Notes: generated from the sequence alone by a model not told the origin. Positions 1-10,432 are shown, counted from the stretch's first letter. The stretch is 55,577 bases of DNA from Neosynechococcus sphagnicola sy1 (GCF_000775285.1 NZ_JJML01000037.1:3-55579); one strand, 5' to 3'. Numbers and translations: made by a program.

Positions 1-6
1 AAAACA

Positions 7-1648
7 GTGTCTAAATTCTTCCGCTGGCTGCCATTGATGCGGCTGGGAACCCTCACACGACAGAAATTACTCATCTTTAGCCTGTTATTTACCCTCACCC
101 TCACACTGGTGAGTGTATTTGAGTATTTTCCCCCCTCTTACCAACGCTGCAACCACCCCCCCTCAGATCGCCACCCCCTCTCAACTAAAGGGACACAAGT
201 CGTTGATGCCAAGGGAACCCCAGTCCTCTTAACGGGGGGTGAACTGGTTTGGCATGGAAACAGATGTCCATGTTCCCCATGGCCTCTGGGCACGAGACTA
301 CAAAGATATGCTGGCTCAGATTAAAGGTCTGGGATATAACGTCATTCGACTGCCGTTTTCAGTGCAAGCCTTACGCTCTCCGTCCATCAGTAGCGTTAAC
401 TTTAGCTTAGGAAGTAACCAAAGCTTGCAGGGGAAAACGCCGTTGCAAGTCATGGACTTAGTAATTCAAGAAAGTAACCGACTGGGGCTATTAATTTTAC
501 TCGATAGCCATCGACTGGGTGACTACAGCATTCCGGAACTTTGGTACGGAGATGGCTTTACCGAGGCTGACTGGATTAACACTTGGACAATGCTCGCCAG
601 TCGCTATAAAAACCAGCCAAATGTCATAGGGGCAGATCTCAAAAATGAGCCCCATGGCCGCGCCAGTTGGGGCACAAATGACTTAGCCACCGATTGGAGG
701 CTGGCTGCTGAACGCGCTGGAAATGCCATCCATGGGGTGAATCCTAAGTGGTTAATTGTGGTGGAAGGGGTTGAGAATAACGTCCCTGGACAGAAGCTGT
801 CTCACTGGTGGGGCGGCAACTTAGAGGGGGTCAAGAACTATCCTGTGCAACTGTCACAGCCCAATAAACTCGTCTATTCGCCCCACGAATATGGGCCAGG
901 AGTCTATAACCAGCCCTGGTTTTCTGAACCTACGTTCCCGAATAATCTCGATAGTCGTTGGGAAACTGGATTTAATTACATCACCACCCAGAAAATTGCA
1001 CCGATCCTGGTGGGTGAATTTGGGGGGCGTCAGGTAAATAACCTCTCCAAAGAAGGGATCTGGCAGCAGCGTTTTATTAATTATATCGGTCAGAAAAAAC
1101 TCAGTTTCACCTACTGGAGTTGGAATCCCAACAGCAGCGATACGGGGGGCATTCTTTTAGATGATTGGAAGACTGTCTACCAGGCCAAGCAGCAGCTTCT
1201 GAGTCAACTATTGACCACACCCACGCCCACGCCCACGCCCACGCCCACGCCCACGCCCACGCCCACGCCCACACCCACACCCACGCCCACGCCCACACCC
1301 ACGCCCACACCCACACCCACACCCACGCCCACACCACAGTCAGGTCTCCAGGCAACGGTCAGTTTGCAATCGGATTGGCCGGATGGCTTTTGTGCCAACT
1401 TCCAGGTGAAAAATCAGAACTCGACTAGTACGCACAACTGGCAACTCTCGTTCAATCTAAATCAAGCCGCCATTTATACCATCTGGAATGCCACGATCTC
1501 ACAACAAGGCTCCCGTTATGTCGCCACGCCGCCGGACTGGGGACGGGTGATCCAACCTGGGATGACGGTAAATTGGATGGGATTCTGTGCTAGTAAGATC
1601 GGCAGTGATTACCTACCCAAACAGGTGTCTGCAATGGGTTCCTACTAG
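7..1648 (+). CDS. Secreted GH5 cellulase (endoglucanase-type) with Thr-Pro linker and C-terminal CBM2-like module, frameshifted
   Basis: Predicted exported glycoside hydrolase family 5 enzyme acting on beta-glucan. The GTG-started N-terminus has a hydrophobic stretch at about residues 22-40 that can act as a signal or anchor. The catalytic domain shows TGVNWFG, DLKNEP (acid/base Glu, codon 647-649) and VGEFGG (nucleophile Glu, codon 1016-1018). A long Thr-Pro linker follows, then about 100 residues with the Trp-rich layout of a family 2 cellulose-binding module (WPDGFCANF, NWMGF). The reading frame breaks in the G6 run at 234-239; removing one G joins the two parts to 546 codons and gives the classic TGVNWFG motif. 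The frameshift is probably a sequencing error. GH5 assignment is firm; the exact substrate is inferred. The start could lie upstream of the window edge. Confidence 0.85.
1215..1337. repeat. Hexanucleotide tandem repeat (ACGCCC/ACACCC) encoding the Thr-Pro linker
   Basis: About twenty copies of a six-base unit, ACGCCC or ACACCC, run in frame and encode alternating Thr-Pro between the GH5 domain and the binding module. Long spurious open frames on both strands (His-Ala and Val-Gly or Trp-Ala repeats) are by-products. Such a repeat can change copy number by slippage without breaking the frame. Confidence 0.95.
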
Positions 1649-1672
1649 CTGAATTCCCAAATTGATCACCTG

Positions 1673-1711
1673 AGAGGGCGATCGCCGACGGAGGTAAGCG
1701 CCCTCTTTTTT
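1673..1711 (+). terminator. Rho-independent terminator after the cellulase gene
   Basis: An 8-bp perfect stem, AGAGGGCG at 1673-1680 with CGCCCTCT at 1699-1706, is followed directly by a T run to 1711. It lies 25 bases after the cellulase stop codon and separates it from lysS. Confidence 0.8.
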
Positions 1712-1801
1712 AGGCACGTTAGACAAGGGTCGGTCGAACGGACTAGAGTGATGAAATTGAGGCTAAGTATCTTGTTTAGCCCTTGCCATTTTCTAATTCC
1801 C

Positions 1802-3340
1802 ATGTCTGAGCAACGCCCCCCTTCTGAAGTTCAAAGTACCCTGGACGAAATTCGCGCCACCCGACTGGCAAAAGTGGCTCAACTGCAACAGCTGGGCTGG
1901 AACCCCTATGCCTATCGCTGGCAGTCTACCCACCATGCCGCCCAACTCCAGGAAAAATTTGCGGAGTTAGCCCCTGGCGAGAGTGTGGATCTGCCCGTGG
2001 CGATCGCCGGTCGCATCTTAGCCCGTCGCGTCTTTGGCAAACTGGCGTTCTTCACCTTACAGGATGAAACTGGGGTGATTCAGCTCTACCTAGAGAAGCA
2101 GAAGATCCAGGAGGGGATGGCAGCCATGCACCCCCAGTCCTTTGATCTGCTTAAGCAACTCACCGATGTTGGGGATATTCTTGGCGTTAACGGCACGATC
2201 AAGCGCACCGAAAAGGGCGAACTGTCAGTCTACGTTGATGACTACACGATTCTTACCAAGTCCCTGTTGCCCCTCCCCGATAAATGGCATGGCTTAACGG
2301 ATGTTGCCAAGCGCTATCGCCAGCGCTATGTGGATTTAATTGTGAACCCCAAGACACGGGAAACCTTCCGGCGGCGAGCCTTAATTACCGCAGCCATGCG
2401 TCGGTATCTGGAAACCCAGGGCTTTATTGAAATTGAAACCCCGGTTCTGCAATCCGAGGCTGGGGGAGCGGAAGCCCGACCCTTTATTACCTACCACAAC
2501 ACCCTGGACATGCCGCTGTATCTGCGGATTGCCACGGAACTACACCTGAAGCGGCTGATTGTGGGTGGGTTTGAAAAGGTCTTTGAGTTGGGACGCATCT
2601 TCCGCAATGAAGGGGTGTCCACTCGACACAACCCAGAGTTTACCTCCGTGGAAGTCTATCAAGCCTATGCGGACTACAACGACATGATGGCCTTGACGGA
2701 AGCGCTCATTACCACCGTCACCCAAGAAGTGCTGGGAACGCTGCAAATCACCTATCAAGAACAGACGATTGACCTCACCCCTCCTTGGCGTAGGGTCACC
2801 ATGCATGAAGTGGTGCAGGCGGCTACGGGTGTTGACTTCCGTCAATTCGACACCGTGACAGCGGCACAGACGGCGGCGGCGCAGGCCGGTATTGCAGGGG
2901 TCGCAGACTGCGAGTCCATTGGACATATCCTCAACACAGCCTTTGAGCAAACCGTCGAACAGACACTGATTCAGCCCACTTTCATCATTGACTATCCCGT
3001 TGAGATCTCACCCCTGGCAAAACCCCACCGTAGTCAACCGGGTTTAGTGGAACGGTTTGAATTATTTGTTGTGGGACGGGAGACAGCCAATAGTTTCTCG
3101 GAACTAACAGACCCGGTTGAACAACGCCAGCGGCTGGAAGCCCAAGCTGCTAAAAAAGCTGCGGGGGATCTGGAAGCCCACAGCGTCGATGAAGACTTTC
3201 TGACGGCGCTAGAACATGGAATGCCACCCACCGGGGGACTGGGCATTGGCATTGACCGCCTGGTGATGTTGCTAACCGATGCCGCCAGTATTCGGGATGC
3301 GATCGCCTTCCCACTGCTAAAGCCAGAGAAGGAGGAGTGA
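1802..3340 (+). CDS. lysS: Lysyl-tRNA synthetase (class II)
   Basis: Charges tRNA-Lys with lysine in the cytoplasm. The 512-residue product has the family length. It has an OB-fold anticodon-binding domain at about residues 55-150, then the class II catalytic core with motif 2 ([15 protein letters not shown], near residue 269) and motif 3 (GIGIDRL, near residue 481). The frame is open from 1748, but the ATG at 1802 (MSEQRP) is the natural start because the extra 18 residues are not family-like. No clear Shine-Dalgarno sequence precedes it. It stands alone between a terminator and a convergent gene. Confidence 0.97.
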   Translation: MSEQRPPSEVQSTLDEIRATRLAKVAQLQQLGWNPYAYRWQSTHHAAQLQEKFAELAPGESVDLPVAIAGRILARRVFGKLAFFTLQDETGVIQLYLEKQKIQEGMAAMHPQSFDLLKQLTDVGDILGVNGTIKRTEKGELSVYVDDYTILTKSLLPLPDKWHGLTDVAKRYRQRYVDLIVNPKTRETFRRRALITAAMRRYLETQGFIEIETPVLQSEAGGAEARPFITYHNTLDMPLYLRIATELHLKRLIVGGFEKVFELGRIFRNEGVSTRHNPEFTSVEVYQAYADYNDMMALTEALITTVTQEVLGTLQITYQEQTIDLTPPWRRVTMHEVVQAATGVDFRQFDTVTAAQTAAAQAGIAGVADCESIGHILNTAFEQTVEQTLIQPTFIIDYPVEISPLAKPHRSQPGLVERFELFVVGRETANSFSELTDPVEQRQRLEAQAAKKAAGDLEAHSVDEDFLTALEHGMPPTGGLGIGIDRLVMLLTDAASIRDAIAFPLLKPEKEE

Positions 3341-3363
3341 ATCAGGACGATCACCCGATGATT

Positions 3364-3378
3364 CAACCCCAGGGGTTG
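3364..3378. terminator. Small hairpin between convergent genes
   Basis: CAACCCC at 3364-3370 and GGGGTTG at 3372-3378 form a 7-bp inverted repeat between the convergent lysS and the VOC gene. There is no T tract and the spacer is one base, so a terminator role is only a guess. Confidence 0.3.
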
Positions 3379-3383
3379 CTCCG

Positions 3384-3944
3384 CTAGTTGGAAACCTCAG
3401 CCATTTCTATCACCCGCTGATCAATATCTTTCACCAGAAAGTTCAAGGGTTTCTCCCGGCGAATTTTATGGCGAATGCCACGGGTCTGAATCCGCAGCAG
3501 TACCTGCTCCAAACAGTCGCGATCGAAGCAGACATGGCGTTGACGATCCTTCTCGCCCAAGCTAGCGCCAGAGATAATATGAAGCTGGGTATTCTTTTTC
3601 AGCTGATACCAGAGTCCTGCCGAGCTACCGACGCCCCGGGCTGCCGGACGTCCCATGCCAGCATAGAGGGGGTCTAGCCCCGTGGTGCCAAGGGTCTGCT
3701 CATAGTTGTAGTAGTAGTGGAGCGGTACTTCAGCCAAGGGAAGATTCAACAGCCCTTCATAGAACTGTTGGGCGACCTCTAAGTCAGACACCATCATGGT
3801 GTGAACTTTCGGGGCACTGGTGAGAAACATCCACATGGCGACGGCATAGGCTCCCAGTAGCATCACCATGATGCCCTGGGTTGAGAAGAGGCCGTCTAGG
3901 GGAAGATCTGGAAAGAGAGCAAGGATAGAACTCACAACAAACAT
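3384..3944 (-). CDS. Membrane-anchored glyoxalase/VOC-fold protein
   Basis: A 186-residue protein. Residues about 20-45 form one hydrophobic segment, consistent with a membrane anchor. The rest has the vicinal-oxygen-chelate fold signature: VHTMMVSDLEVAQQFYEGLL early, and a second beta-alpha-beta half with HVCFD and a LVKD segment near the C-terminus. The substrate is unknown. Similar anchored VOC proteins are conserved hypotheticals in cyanobacteria. It converges on lysS. Assignment to the VOC superfamily is fairly sure; enzyme activity is not shown. Confidence 0.65.
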   Translation of the reverse strand: MFVVSSILALFPDLPLDGLFSTQGIMVMLLGAYAVAMWMFLTSAPKVHTMMVSDLEVAQQFYEGLLNLPLAEVPLHYYYNYEQTLGTTGLDPLYAGMGRPAARGVGSSAGLWYQLKKNTQLHIISGASLGEKDRQRHVCFDRDCLEQVLLRIQTRGIRHKIRREKPLNFLVKDIDQRVIEMAEVSN

Positions 3945-4093
3945 TTTGAATAAGTTGCCAGAGTGAAGATGGCAGTGAAGGTTTTACACAGTTTTACATG
4001 AAGTTGAGGCATCCCGCATGGGGGATTGACTTTATGATAAGCCCCTGTTTGGCAGGGAGGAGACTGGTTTTTTTCCCTGGAGGTGATCAACCG

Positions 4094-6186
4094 TTAAGGA
4101 CTGGGAGTCCCCGTAGCTGCGGGCGTTGGAGGTTGCTTCCAGAGTTGGATCTGCTGTTGGACTTTGCGGTAAATGCTGGCCTGGGGAGGAAGTTTTCTCT
4201 GCAGCGGCGATCGCAGCGGTGAGATTGGTGGCAGCCAACGCCTCCGCCTGTTTCAGAATTTGCTCACTCCACTGATTCATCAGCAGGTTGGCCTCTGACC
4301 GCTGGGGGCTGGCCGCAGGAACCTGATCTGCCATCTGCACCGCTGCTACCAAGGCATCTAAGGTCTGAGGCTCTGCGAGACGGCGGGCATTCTCCAGATT
4401 GGTTTCGCCTTTGACTGTCGCTTGCCACCGCTTCAAGAGTGCCTGGGCATCAGGATAGAGCACACGCCCTGGTTGAATTTGCTCTAAGAGGTCGATGGCA
4501 GCGGCTAGATCGCCGTTGCTTGACAAGTCCTGCGCTTGATCCAGGAGGGGCTGGTCTTGAAGTCGCTGTACCTGCTGGGTCCAAGTGCGAATTTTCCCTT
4601 GAGCTTCGGGATAAAGTGCCCGCCCCTGAGCAATTTGTTTCGCGGCTTCAATTCCGGCTAATAAGGCTGCAAGATCACCACTGTTGACGATTTGAACCGC
4701 TCGTTCCAGGAGGGGGCGATCTTCGATCACCTGAATTTGTCGGGTCCATCCTTCGATAGCTTGTTGCGCTCGATTCCAAAGGGGATTAAAGGAGGGAATC
4801 TGGCCCGCTTGATCGATGGCAGCTGATAAATCTGCAATTTGTCCTCGGGCTGCTAACGTTTGCGCTTGCTCTAGGACAGGAATCGCTTCGATTTCTAACT
4901 GCCAGCGGGTAACCAGGTCTTGGGCACGGTCGTACAATGGACGATTGACACCCAGTTGTTGAGCTTGGGCGATCGCTGCTTCGACATCTGCTAACCGTCC
5001 CGGCCAGGATTTTGACTGCGCTTGGGCTAGAAAAATGAAGTCCTGAACCTCTAACTCCAGGTTGGCACTCTTGGGAATTTTGAGAACGATGTCCGTTGCT
5101 TGCTGCAAGTTTCTGCGATCGAGGCTGGCCTGCGCCAAGGCTAGAACTTGATTCCCGAAGGTGGCGATCGCGGTATGGGTTTGCTCAGCGACGTAACTGT
5201 TGGGGAGAATTTCCTGGGCCAGTTTAATGGCCGCCAGCAGGTTATCTAAACCACCCTGGGCTGCTAGATCCTTGGCTTTCCTCAGTTTCACGCCATCTTC
5301 CCTGGCAGTACGAATGAGGCCGTTGAGTTCTTCATACTTGGTGGTTTCCCAGTAGCTGTTGCCGATGGACAACAGCCCCATCCCCGTCCGAAAGGCCTGT
5401 CTCCAGTTTTCCTGGCGTAATTCTGCCTCGGCTCTTTGGTAAATGCTCTCGGCTTTTGACCAAATGGCCTGCCATCGCGCCACCTTCCCCGCCACCTGTT
5501 GATGGACAGGGGTATTCTCAGGGATCTTATAGACCATCGTCATGGCTTCCGACAGTTGCCCTTGGTCAAAGGTCTCCTCGGCCAGCCGCAATATATCCGT
5601 TGACCATTGCTCTAAATACTGATTGATTTCAGGGCGGACGGGGGTGATCGGCTGGGAGGCTATTGACTAAGGAGATGGCTTCCAGTAAGTCGGCGACGGT
5701 TTGCTTGTTCGCCGCCACCTGGGCGCAGTACAGGCGCATCGACGCTGAGGCCATCGGCCAGAAAATTGCCGGACAATTGGGCAGCGCTGGCAGTTTTAGT
5801 AACAACGCCACCGCCAGCAGTCCCACTCCCCCAGAGACCAAGATACCTAAGCTAGTCAGGGTGATCCAATTCCACGGCGATCTCTGGGGAAGCGCTCCAT
5901 TGGGGCGATCGCCCTCGGGCAGTTCCAGCGTGTTGGGGGTGGCTACAGGCGGCGACTCTGGGGTCACAGGAATTGTGGCCACAGGTATTTCAGCGGTGGG
6001 CAACGGCCCTGGAAGCGGGCGGCGACGGGGCAAGGGGGGCAATTCTGGTGGCGATTTTGCTGCCCCCTGTGTTTGGGGTCTGGGGGTTGGTGGGCGGTCT
6101 GGAGGTGGGCGATCGCGGGTCATGGCCGATACCAGTCTGGCAGTAGCAGCCCCAAGGCTGTGGGGATCAGGGGTGTTTGCTGTCAT
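4094..6186 (-). CDS. Large membrane-anchored helical-repeat protein, frameshifted twice
   Basis: Restored product of 696 residues. The N-terminus is Pro-rich (about residues 20-110), then one membrane segment (WITLTSLGILVSGGVGLLAV) and a long helical region. That region repeats a unit of about 45-55 residues with the pattern LLAAI-x-A-x-QI-x-P-x-S/L-Y-x-x-A-Q-x-x-I-x-x-W. It resembles cyanobacterial proteins loosely labelled chromosome segregation ATPase, but I see no Walker motif, so that label should not be used. Two surplus bases break the frame, in the runs at 5640-5644 and 4183-4186. Removing both restores the repeat and ends the protein at the stop at 4094-4096 rather than at 4032. The start ATG is at 6186; an upstream in-frame extension is not supported. 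Function unknown. Confidence 0.7.
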
Positions 6187-6293
6187 CCTAAACCTTAAGT
6201 TCCCAAAATTCCAAGTAATGGCAGACAGAATGCAGCAGCTTGTCATTACCAACATCTCCTAGACTCACAAAAGAAACGTATAGAGTAGTGAAA

Positions 6294-6440
6294 ATGAGTC
6301 TGGAAGCCTGTTTAGACGCGAGAACATGGGCAATAGAGCAATGGGGAAGCGTGGAATTAGGGGATAGTCGTCGGAACGAAGGCGCCATCACCATGGGTGC
6401 AGCCATGGCAGCAAATCCGGGCATCAGTTTACCAACCCCT
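6294..6440 (+). pseudogene. Remnant of an IS4/Tn5-type transposase (N-terminal DNA-binding part)
   Basis: The translation from ATG 6294 matches the N-terminal domain of Tn5/IS4-type transposases: WAIEQWGS-x-ELGDSRR followed by AAMAANPGISLP. Similarity stops after about 49 residues and the sequence passes into a different transposase remnant. No DDE catalytic part remains, so it is inactive. Confidence 0.7.
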
Positions 6441-6489
6441 GGTAATCCAGAAATTTTGGGACTCGGAGGGCAACAGATCTGGTCACGCC

Positions 6490-6692
6490 TGTCAGCAGAG
6501 AGTACAAGCACAGCGACTCAACGCCGTCTCCAACATCGTTGACGCGTATGAGACCGATAATATTTCACAACACCAGTTAGCAAAAAACTTTGGAGTCGCT
6601 TTAAGTTTGATCCAAACCTTACTTAAACACTATCGTGAACAGAGTAGCATCGTCCCCAAAGTTCGGACTCAGCAGACCCCGACCAAACTTAT
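6490..6692 (+). pseudogene. Remnant of an IS630-type transposase (helix-turn-helix part)
   Basis: In a second plus-strand frame the translation carries a helix-turn-helix region: IVDAYETDNISQHQLAKNFG, then LIQTLLKHYRE and a basic tail ending TPTKL. This is the layout of the N-terminal domain of IS630/Tc1-type transposases in cyanobacteria. The catalytic domain is missing; the sequence runs into the 3' end of the opposite-strand membrane protein gene. Confidence 0.55.
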
Positions 6693-6709
6693 GCTTCCTG
6701 ATTTCCTTG

Positions 6710-7159
6710 CTAACCCAGTGAAGGATGGGAGGGAAGCACTCGTTCTCTGGCTTTTTTTGACCCTTTCATCCATTGGAATCCAACCAGGTTTAGCAAAATG
6801 CCAATCAGGAACAAAATCACCATCAACAAGATCTGATACCAGGCGATCGGCTGTACCATCAGATCGGCGAGGAGATGGGCAAAATTCAGCAGGGTATAAA
6901 TGACCGTTAGCCCGAAGTGAATCCGTCGATAAGACGTTGAATTGGTAAAAATAGTAGCCACGATCGCAAACATTGGCAATATAAAAAAGCCCAGCATCAA
7001 CCACAAAATTGGAACGATCTCTGCCATACCTTGAGCGTGGGAGTCCGCGACATCGAGACCGTGAAAAAGTGGCATCAATCCCAGTTGAGTGTGGAAGAGA
7101 AGCCCCAATAAAAATACGATCCAGAGGGTCACAATCTTTTCTCGAAGATTAATCTCCAT
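6710..7159 (-). CDS. Four-helix hypothetical membrane protein
   Basis: 149 residues with four hydrophobic segments (about 10-32, 46-70, 82-104, 108-130) and short polar loops, so an integral membrane protein. A polar, basic tail (GSKKARER) ends next to the IS630 remnant, and the last 15 or so residues may be derived from the insertion. ATG at 7159. No family is recognised. Its neighbours, a transposase graveyard and a MITE-like element, give no functional clue. Confidence 0.55.
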   Translation of the reverse strand: MEINLREKIVTLWIVFLLGLLFHTQLGLMPLFHGLDVADSHAQGMAEIVPILWLMLGFFILPMFAIVATIFTNSTSYRRIHFGLTVIYTLLNFAHLLADLMVQPIAWYQILLMVILFLIGILLNLVGFQWMKGSKKARERVLPSHPSLG

Positions 7160-7291
7160 ATGCTTTATATTCGCTCCTTTTCATTATCCCTAATGGGTTG
7201 CTAATTTTGATTTTATGAGTCGCAAAAATTCAACAAACCTGATTAGAAAATGTTTTTATAGCGGTTCTGACTCCCAGAAGATAGATTCTGG

Positions 7292-7442
7292 CTTAGAGGA
7301 TGTTTTAAAAGTCTTTCAGGGTGTGTTTCACCACCCTAGCTACCTAGAAGCTAATACGAGAGAATCAGGGTTCCAGGGTTTGCGATCGCGCCTCTGAGTT
7401 GTATTTGAGGCTAAAGCCTACCCTTTTAAAACATCCTCTAAG
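7292..7442. mobile_element. MITE-like element of 151 bp with perfect 20-bp terminal inverted repeats
   Basis: CTTAGAGGATGTTTTAAAAG at 7292-7311 is the exact reverse complement of 7423-7442. The 111 bases between encode nothing convincing. Both ends read TTA-GAGG and CCTC-TAA, so a TA or TTA/TAA target duplication is possible. GAGG-x-TGTTTTAAAAG ends occur in IS5-group elements of cyanobacteria, so this may be a non-autonomous derivative (inference). It occupies much of the 498-base gap 7160-7657; I see no gene in the rest. Confidence 0.7.
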
Positions 7443-7657
7443 AATCGAGGGTGCAGAATTCAGACGGGTTGTGTGATCATGACTCTTGGCTCCGAAATCC
7501 TAACCAAGAAGCTGCCATTGATTCATTGGGAAATTGCGCTAGAAAATCTTTCACTCCTAAAAATAGTCTTGCTAGAGTACCAGTTTAACCCAGGCCATTA
7601 AAGGCTTGGGGATCTGTACGCTTGCAAAAAGGTGATGGCAGCCCCTAGACTTCAGCA

Positions 7658-9278
7658 TCAGCGATCGCAGTTGCGCAAGATACTTAACGCCACGGCCTCT
7701 GCTACTTTGATGCCATCAATCCCCGCCGAGAGAATGCCCCCTGCGTATCCCGCACCTTCACCCGCCGGATACAGACCTGCGGTGTTGACGCTTTGATAAT
7801 CCTCATGACGTTTAATCCGAATCGGTGAGGAAGTGCGGGTTTCCACCCCAGTCAACACAGCGTCATCCATGGCAAAGCCTTTGATCTGTTGGTCGAAGGC
7901 GGGCAGGGCTTCACGGATGGCGGTGATCGCATAATCGGGGAGGCTATGGCTCAAATCCCCTAAACGCACTCCCGGTGTATAGGAAGGGATCACGGTGCCG
8001 AAGGCCGTCGAAGGACGATGGTTAAGAAAGTCACCCACGAGCTGCCCTGGGGCGTCATAGGTACCCCCGCCTAGCTCAAAGGCTTGGGCTTCTAGGCGAC
8101 GTTGAAAGGCAATTCCAGCTAAGGGATCACCGGGATAATCGTCGGGGGTAATGCCAACGACGATGGCGCTATTGGCATTGCGCTCGTTACGGGAGTATTG
8201 GCTCATGCCATTGGTCACCACCCGTCCTGGTTCCGAGGCCGCCGCCACCACCAGACCACCGGGACACATACAGAAGCTATAGACGGAACGACCATTTTGG
8301 CAATGGTGCACCAGTTTATAATCGGCAGCTCCCAAGAGCTTATGACCTGCATGGTCACCAAAACGGCAGCGATCGATCAAAGATTGGGGATGTTCAATCC
8401 GAAAGCCAATCGAAAACGGTTTGGCCTCTATGTAAACCCCGCGATCGCAGAGCATTTCAAAGGTGTCTCTGGCGCTGTGACCCACTGCCAGAACCACATG
8501 ATTGCTGGCAATCTGTTTGCCATTGGCGAGGGTGACTCCCCTTACCTGACCATTTTCAATTTGCAGGTCCGTCACTCGACTTTGAAAGTGAATTTCGCCC
8601 CCCAAGGCTGCAATTTTAGCTCGAATATTTTGGACAATTCCCACCAATTTGAAGGTGCCAATATGGGGTTTATTGACATAGAGAATTTCCGGTGAGGCTC
8701 CGGCATTGACGAGTTCAGTCAGCACCTTGCGACCGTGATACTTTGAATCCCTCACCTGGCTGTAGAGTTTGCCATCGGAAAAGGTACCGGCTCCACCTTC
8801 CCCAAACTGGACATTGGATTCTGGGTTCAGTCCCTCGTTTTTTTTTCCAAAAATTAAAGGTGTCAACGGTGCGATCGCGGACAGGTTTTCCCCGCTCTAA
8901 AATAATCGGTCGGAACCCCATTTGTGCCAGCAGCAAACCTGCAAACATCCCACAGGGACCTGTACCAATAATGATGGGACGGATTGAAAGGTGTCTCGGT
9001 GCTTCAGCCACCGGGTGATAACCCATGTCTGGTGTCAACCTCACCTGGGGATCTTTTTTCAGTCGCTGGAGCAGCGACTGTTCCTGGGTGGTTTCAACAT
9101 CCAAAATATAGACCAGGATAATCTCTTCCTTTTTACGGGCATCGTAGCTACGCTTAAAGATGGAATAACGGATCAGAGCCTCTGGAGAGATTTGTAGCTT
9201 TTTGAGGATAGCCGTCTTGATCGCCTCTTGGGGATGATCCAGGGGCAGCTTGATTTCGGTGAGTCGTAACATAGGCAA
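7658..9278 (-). CDS. FAD-dependent dehydrogenase of the COG2509 type, frameshifted
   Basis: Restored product of 539 residues (537 if started at the in-frame ATG at 9272). An N-terminal domain of about 90 residues precedes the FAD Rossmann motif IGTGPCGMFAGLLLA. Further blocks are GEGGAGTFSDGKL, HVVLAVGHSARDT and a C-terminal GYAGGILSAGIDG that closes the flavin site. This is the layout of the conserved NAD(FAD)-utilizing dehydrogenase family with no assigned substrate. The frame breaks in the T9 run at 8838-8846 (A9 on the coding strand); removing one base joins FNFWKK to NEGLNP. Probably a sequencing error. Confidence 0.8.
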
Positions 9279-9307
9279 TATCCCGACTGGATGGCAAAAA
9301 CTGCACG

Positions 9308-10432
9308 TTAGTACAGCTCATATTTCATTAATTGACAGGGCAATGTTCCGTTGTACACTGCTATTCGCTGGGATGATTTCAGCCCAATGGATTGGGACAG
9401 CTCCTTGTTGCCACTGAGGACAAAGGCAGTCCAACCTTTGAACCGTTGTTTGAGCACATTTCCCAATAGTTTGTAGAATCCCGCCAGATCGCTGTCTCGC
9501 CCCAGTCGTTCGCCATAGGGAGGATTGCAGAATACGACGCCACTGTCTGCGGGAGCAACCACGTCATTTAGCTCTATTTGAGAAAACCAGACATGGTTAA
9601 GGACACCGCAGTTTGTGGCATTGACGATCGCCTGCTCAATCACAGCACCCTCGCGATCGCTGCCCCAGATAGGAGCTGCCAGGGTTTCTCGTTGACTGGC
9701 CTCTGCTGCTTGAATCAGTTGTTCAAACAAAGAGAGATCAAAATCCCGCCAGGTTTCAAACCCAAAGCGATCTCGAAATAGACCAGGAGCGATGTTGAGA
9801 GCCTTGAGGCTAGCTTCCAAGGGGAGGGTACCCGAACCACAGAGGGGATCGTAAAACATCTGATCTGGCTGCCAACCGGAGAGCTGGATCAGTGCTGCTG
9901 CTAGGGATTCCTTGAGAGGAGCGGCACCCACGGCAGGGCGGTAGCCCCGGCGGTGCAAACTATTTCCCGAACTATCGAGGCTGACGGTACAAGTGTCCTG
10001 GTCAATATGAACATTGATCCGCACATCGGGTTCTTGGAGATCCACATCCGATCGCTCCCCTAGCATGGCTTGTTGTTGGTCAACGATGGCATTTTTGACC
10101 TGGAGTGCGGTGAAATGGGTGTGGTTGAGATGATCATTTTTACCAGTGGCATTCACTGCCAGGGTGCGATCGGGGGTGAGATAGCTTGACCAATCGATGC
10201 TCTGGATGCCGTTATAGAGATCCTGGGCATCGCGACAAGGAAACCCATGGAGTTTCATTAAGATCCGGAATGGCAGCCGTGCCCAAAGGTTGACGCGATA
10301 GAGCAGGGCGCGATCGCCCGCAAAGGCGGCACCGCAAAACCCTGGTTCCACTGCATCAGCACCCAATTGCTCTAACTCTTGAGCCACGAGTGCTTCCAGA
10401 CCCCGGGCAACCGTTGCAAAATACTGATTCAT
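9308..10432 (-). CDS. THUMP-domain class I SAM-dependent RNA methyltransferase (RlmL/YpsC-like)
   Basis: 374 residues. A THUMP RNA-binding domain occupies about residues 1-155. The Rossmann methyltransferase domain shows motif I as FYDPLCGSGTLPLEA and the catalytic motif NPPYGERLG, typical of N2-guanine/N6-adenine methylation of nucleic acid. The family methylates 23S rRNA guanines; the exact site is not shown here. The frame is open to 10510, but MNQYFATVARGLE at 10432 is the family-like start. The gene ends 29 bases from the start of the FAD dehydrogenase, so co-transcription is possible. Confidence 0.85.
   Translation of the reverse strand: MNQYFATVARGLEALVAQELEQLGADAVEPGFCGAAFAGDRALLYRVNLWARLPFRILMKLHGFPCRDAQDLYNGIQSIDWSSYLTPDRTLAVNATGKNDHLNHTHFTALQVKNAIVDQQQAMLGERSDVDLQEPDVRINVHIDQDTCTVSLDSSGNSLHRRGYRPAVGAAPLKESLAAALIQLSGWQPDQMFYDPLCGSGTLPLEASLKALNIAPGLFRDRFGFETWRDFDLSLFEQLIQAAEASQRETLAAPIWGSDREGAVIEQAIVNATNCGVLNHVWFSQIELNDVVAPADSGVVFCNPPYGERLGRDSDLAGFYKLLGNVLKQRFKGWTAFVLSGNKELSQSIGLKSSQRIAVYNGTLPCQLMKYELY

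Noticed and set aside
1107-1428. Long overlapping open frames of His-Ala, Trp-Ala and Val-Gly repeats on both strands
   Set aside because: They are by-products of the hexanucleotide repeat in the cellulase linker.
4032-4093. Extension of the helical-repeat protein to a stop at 4032
   Set aside because: The last residues in this frame have no repeat pattern; the restored frame keeps the pattern and stops at 4094.
7215-7397. 60-codon open frame
   Set aside because: It crosses into the MITE-like element, has no protein-like composition and no ribosome-binding site.
8838-8846. A9 on the coding strand as a programmed transcriptional slippage site
   Set aside because: Possible in principle, but the many other breaks of the same sign in short C and G runs make a common sequencing cause more likely.
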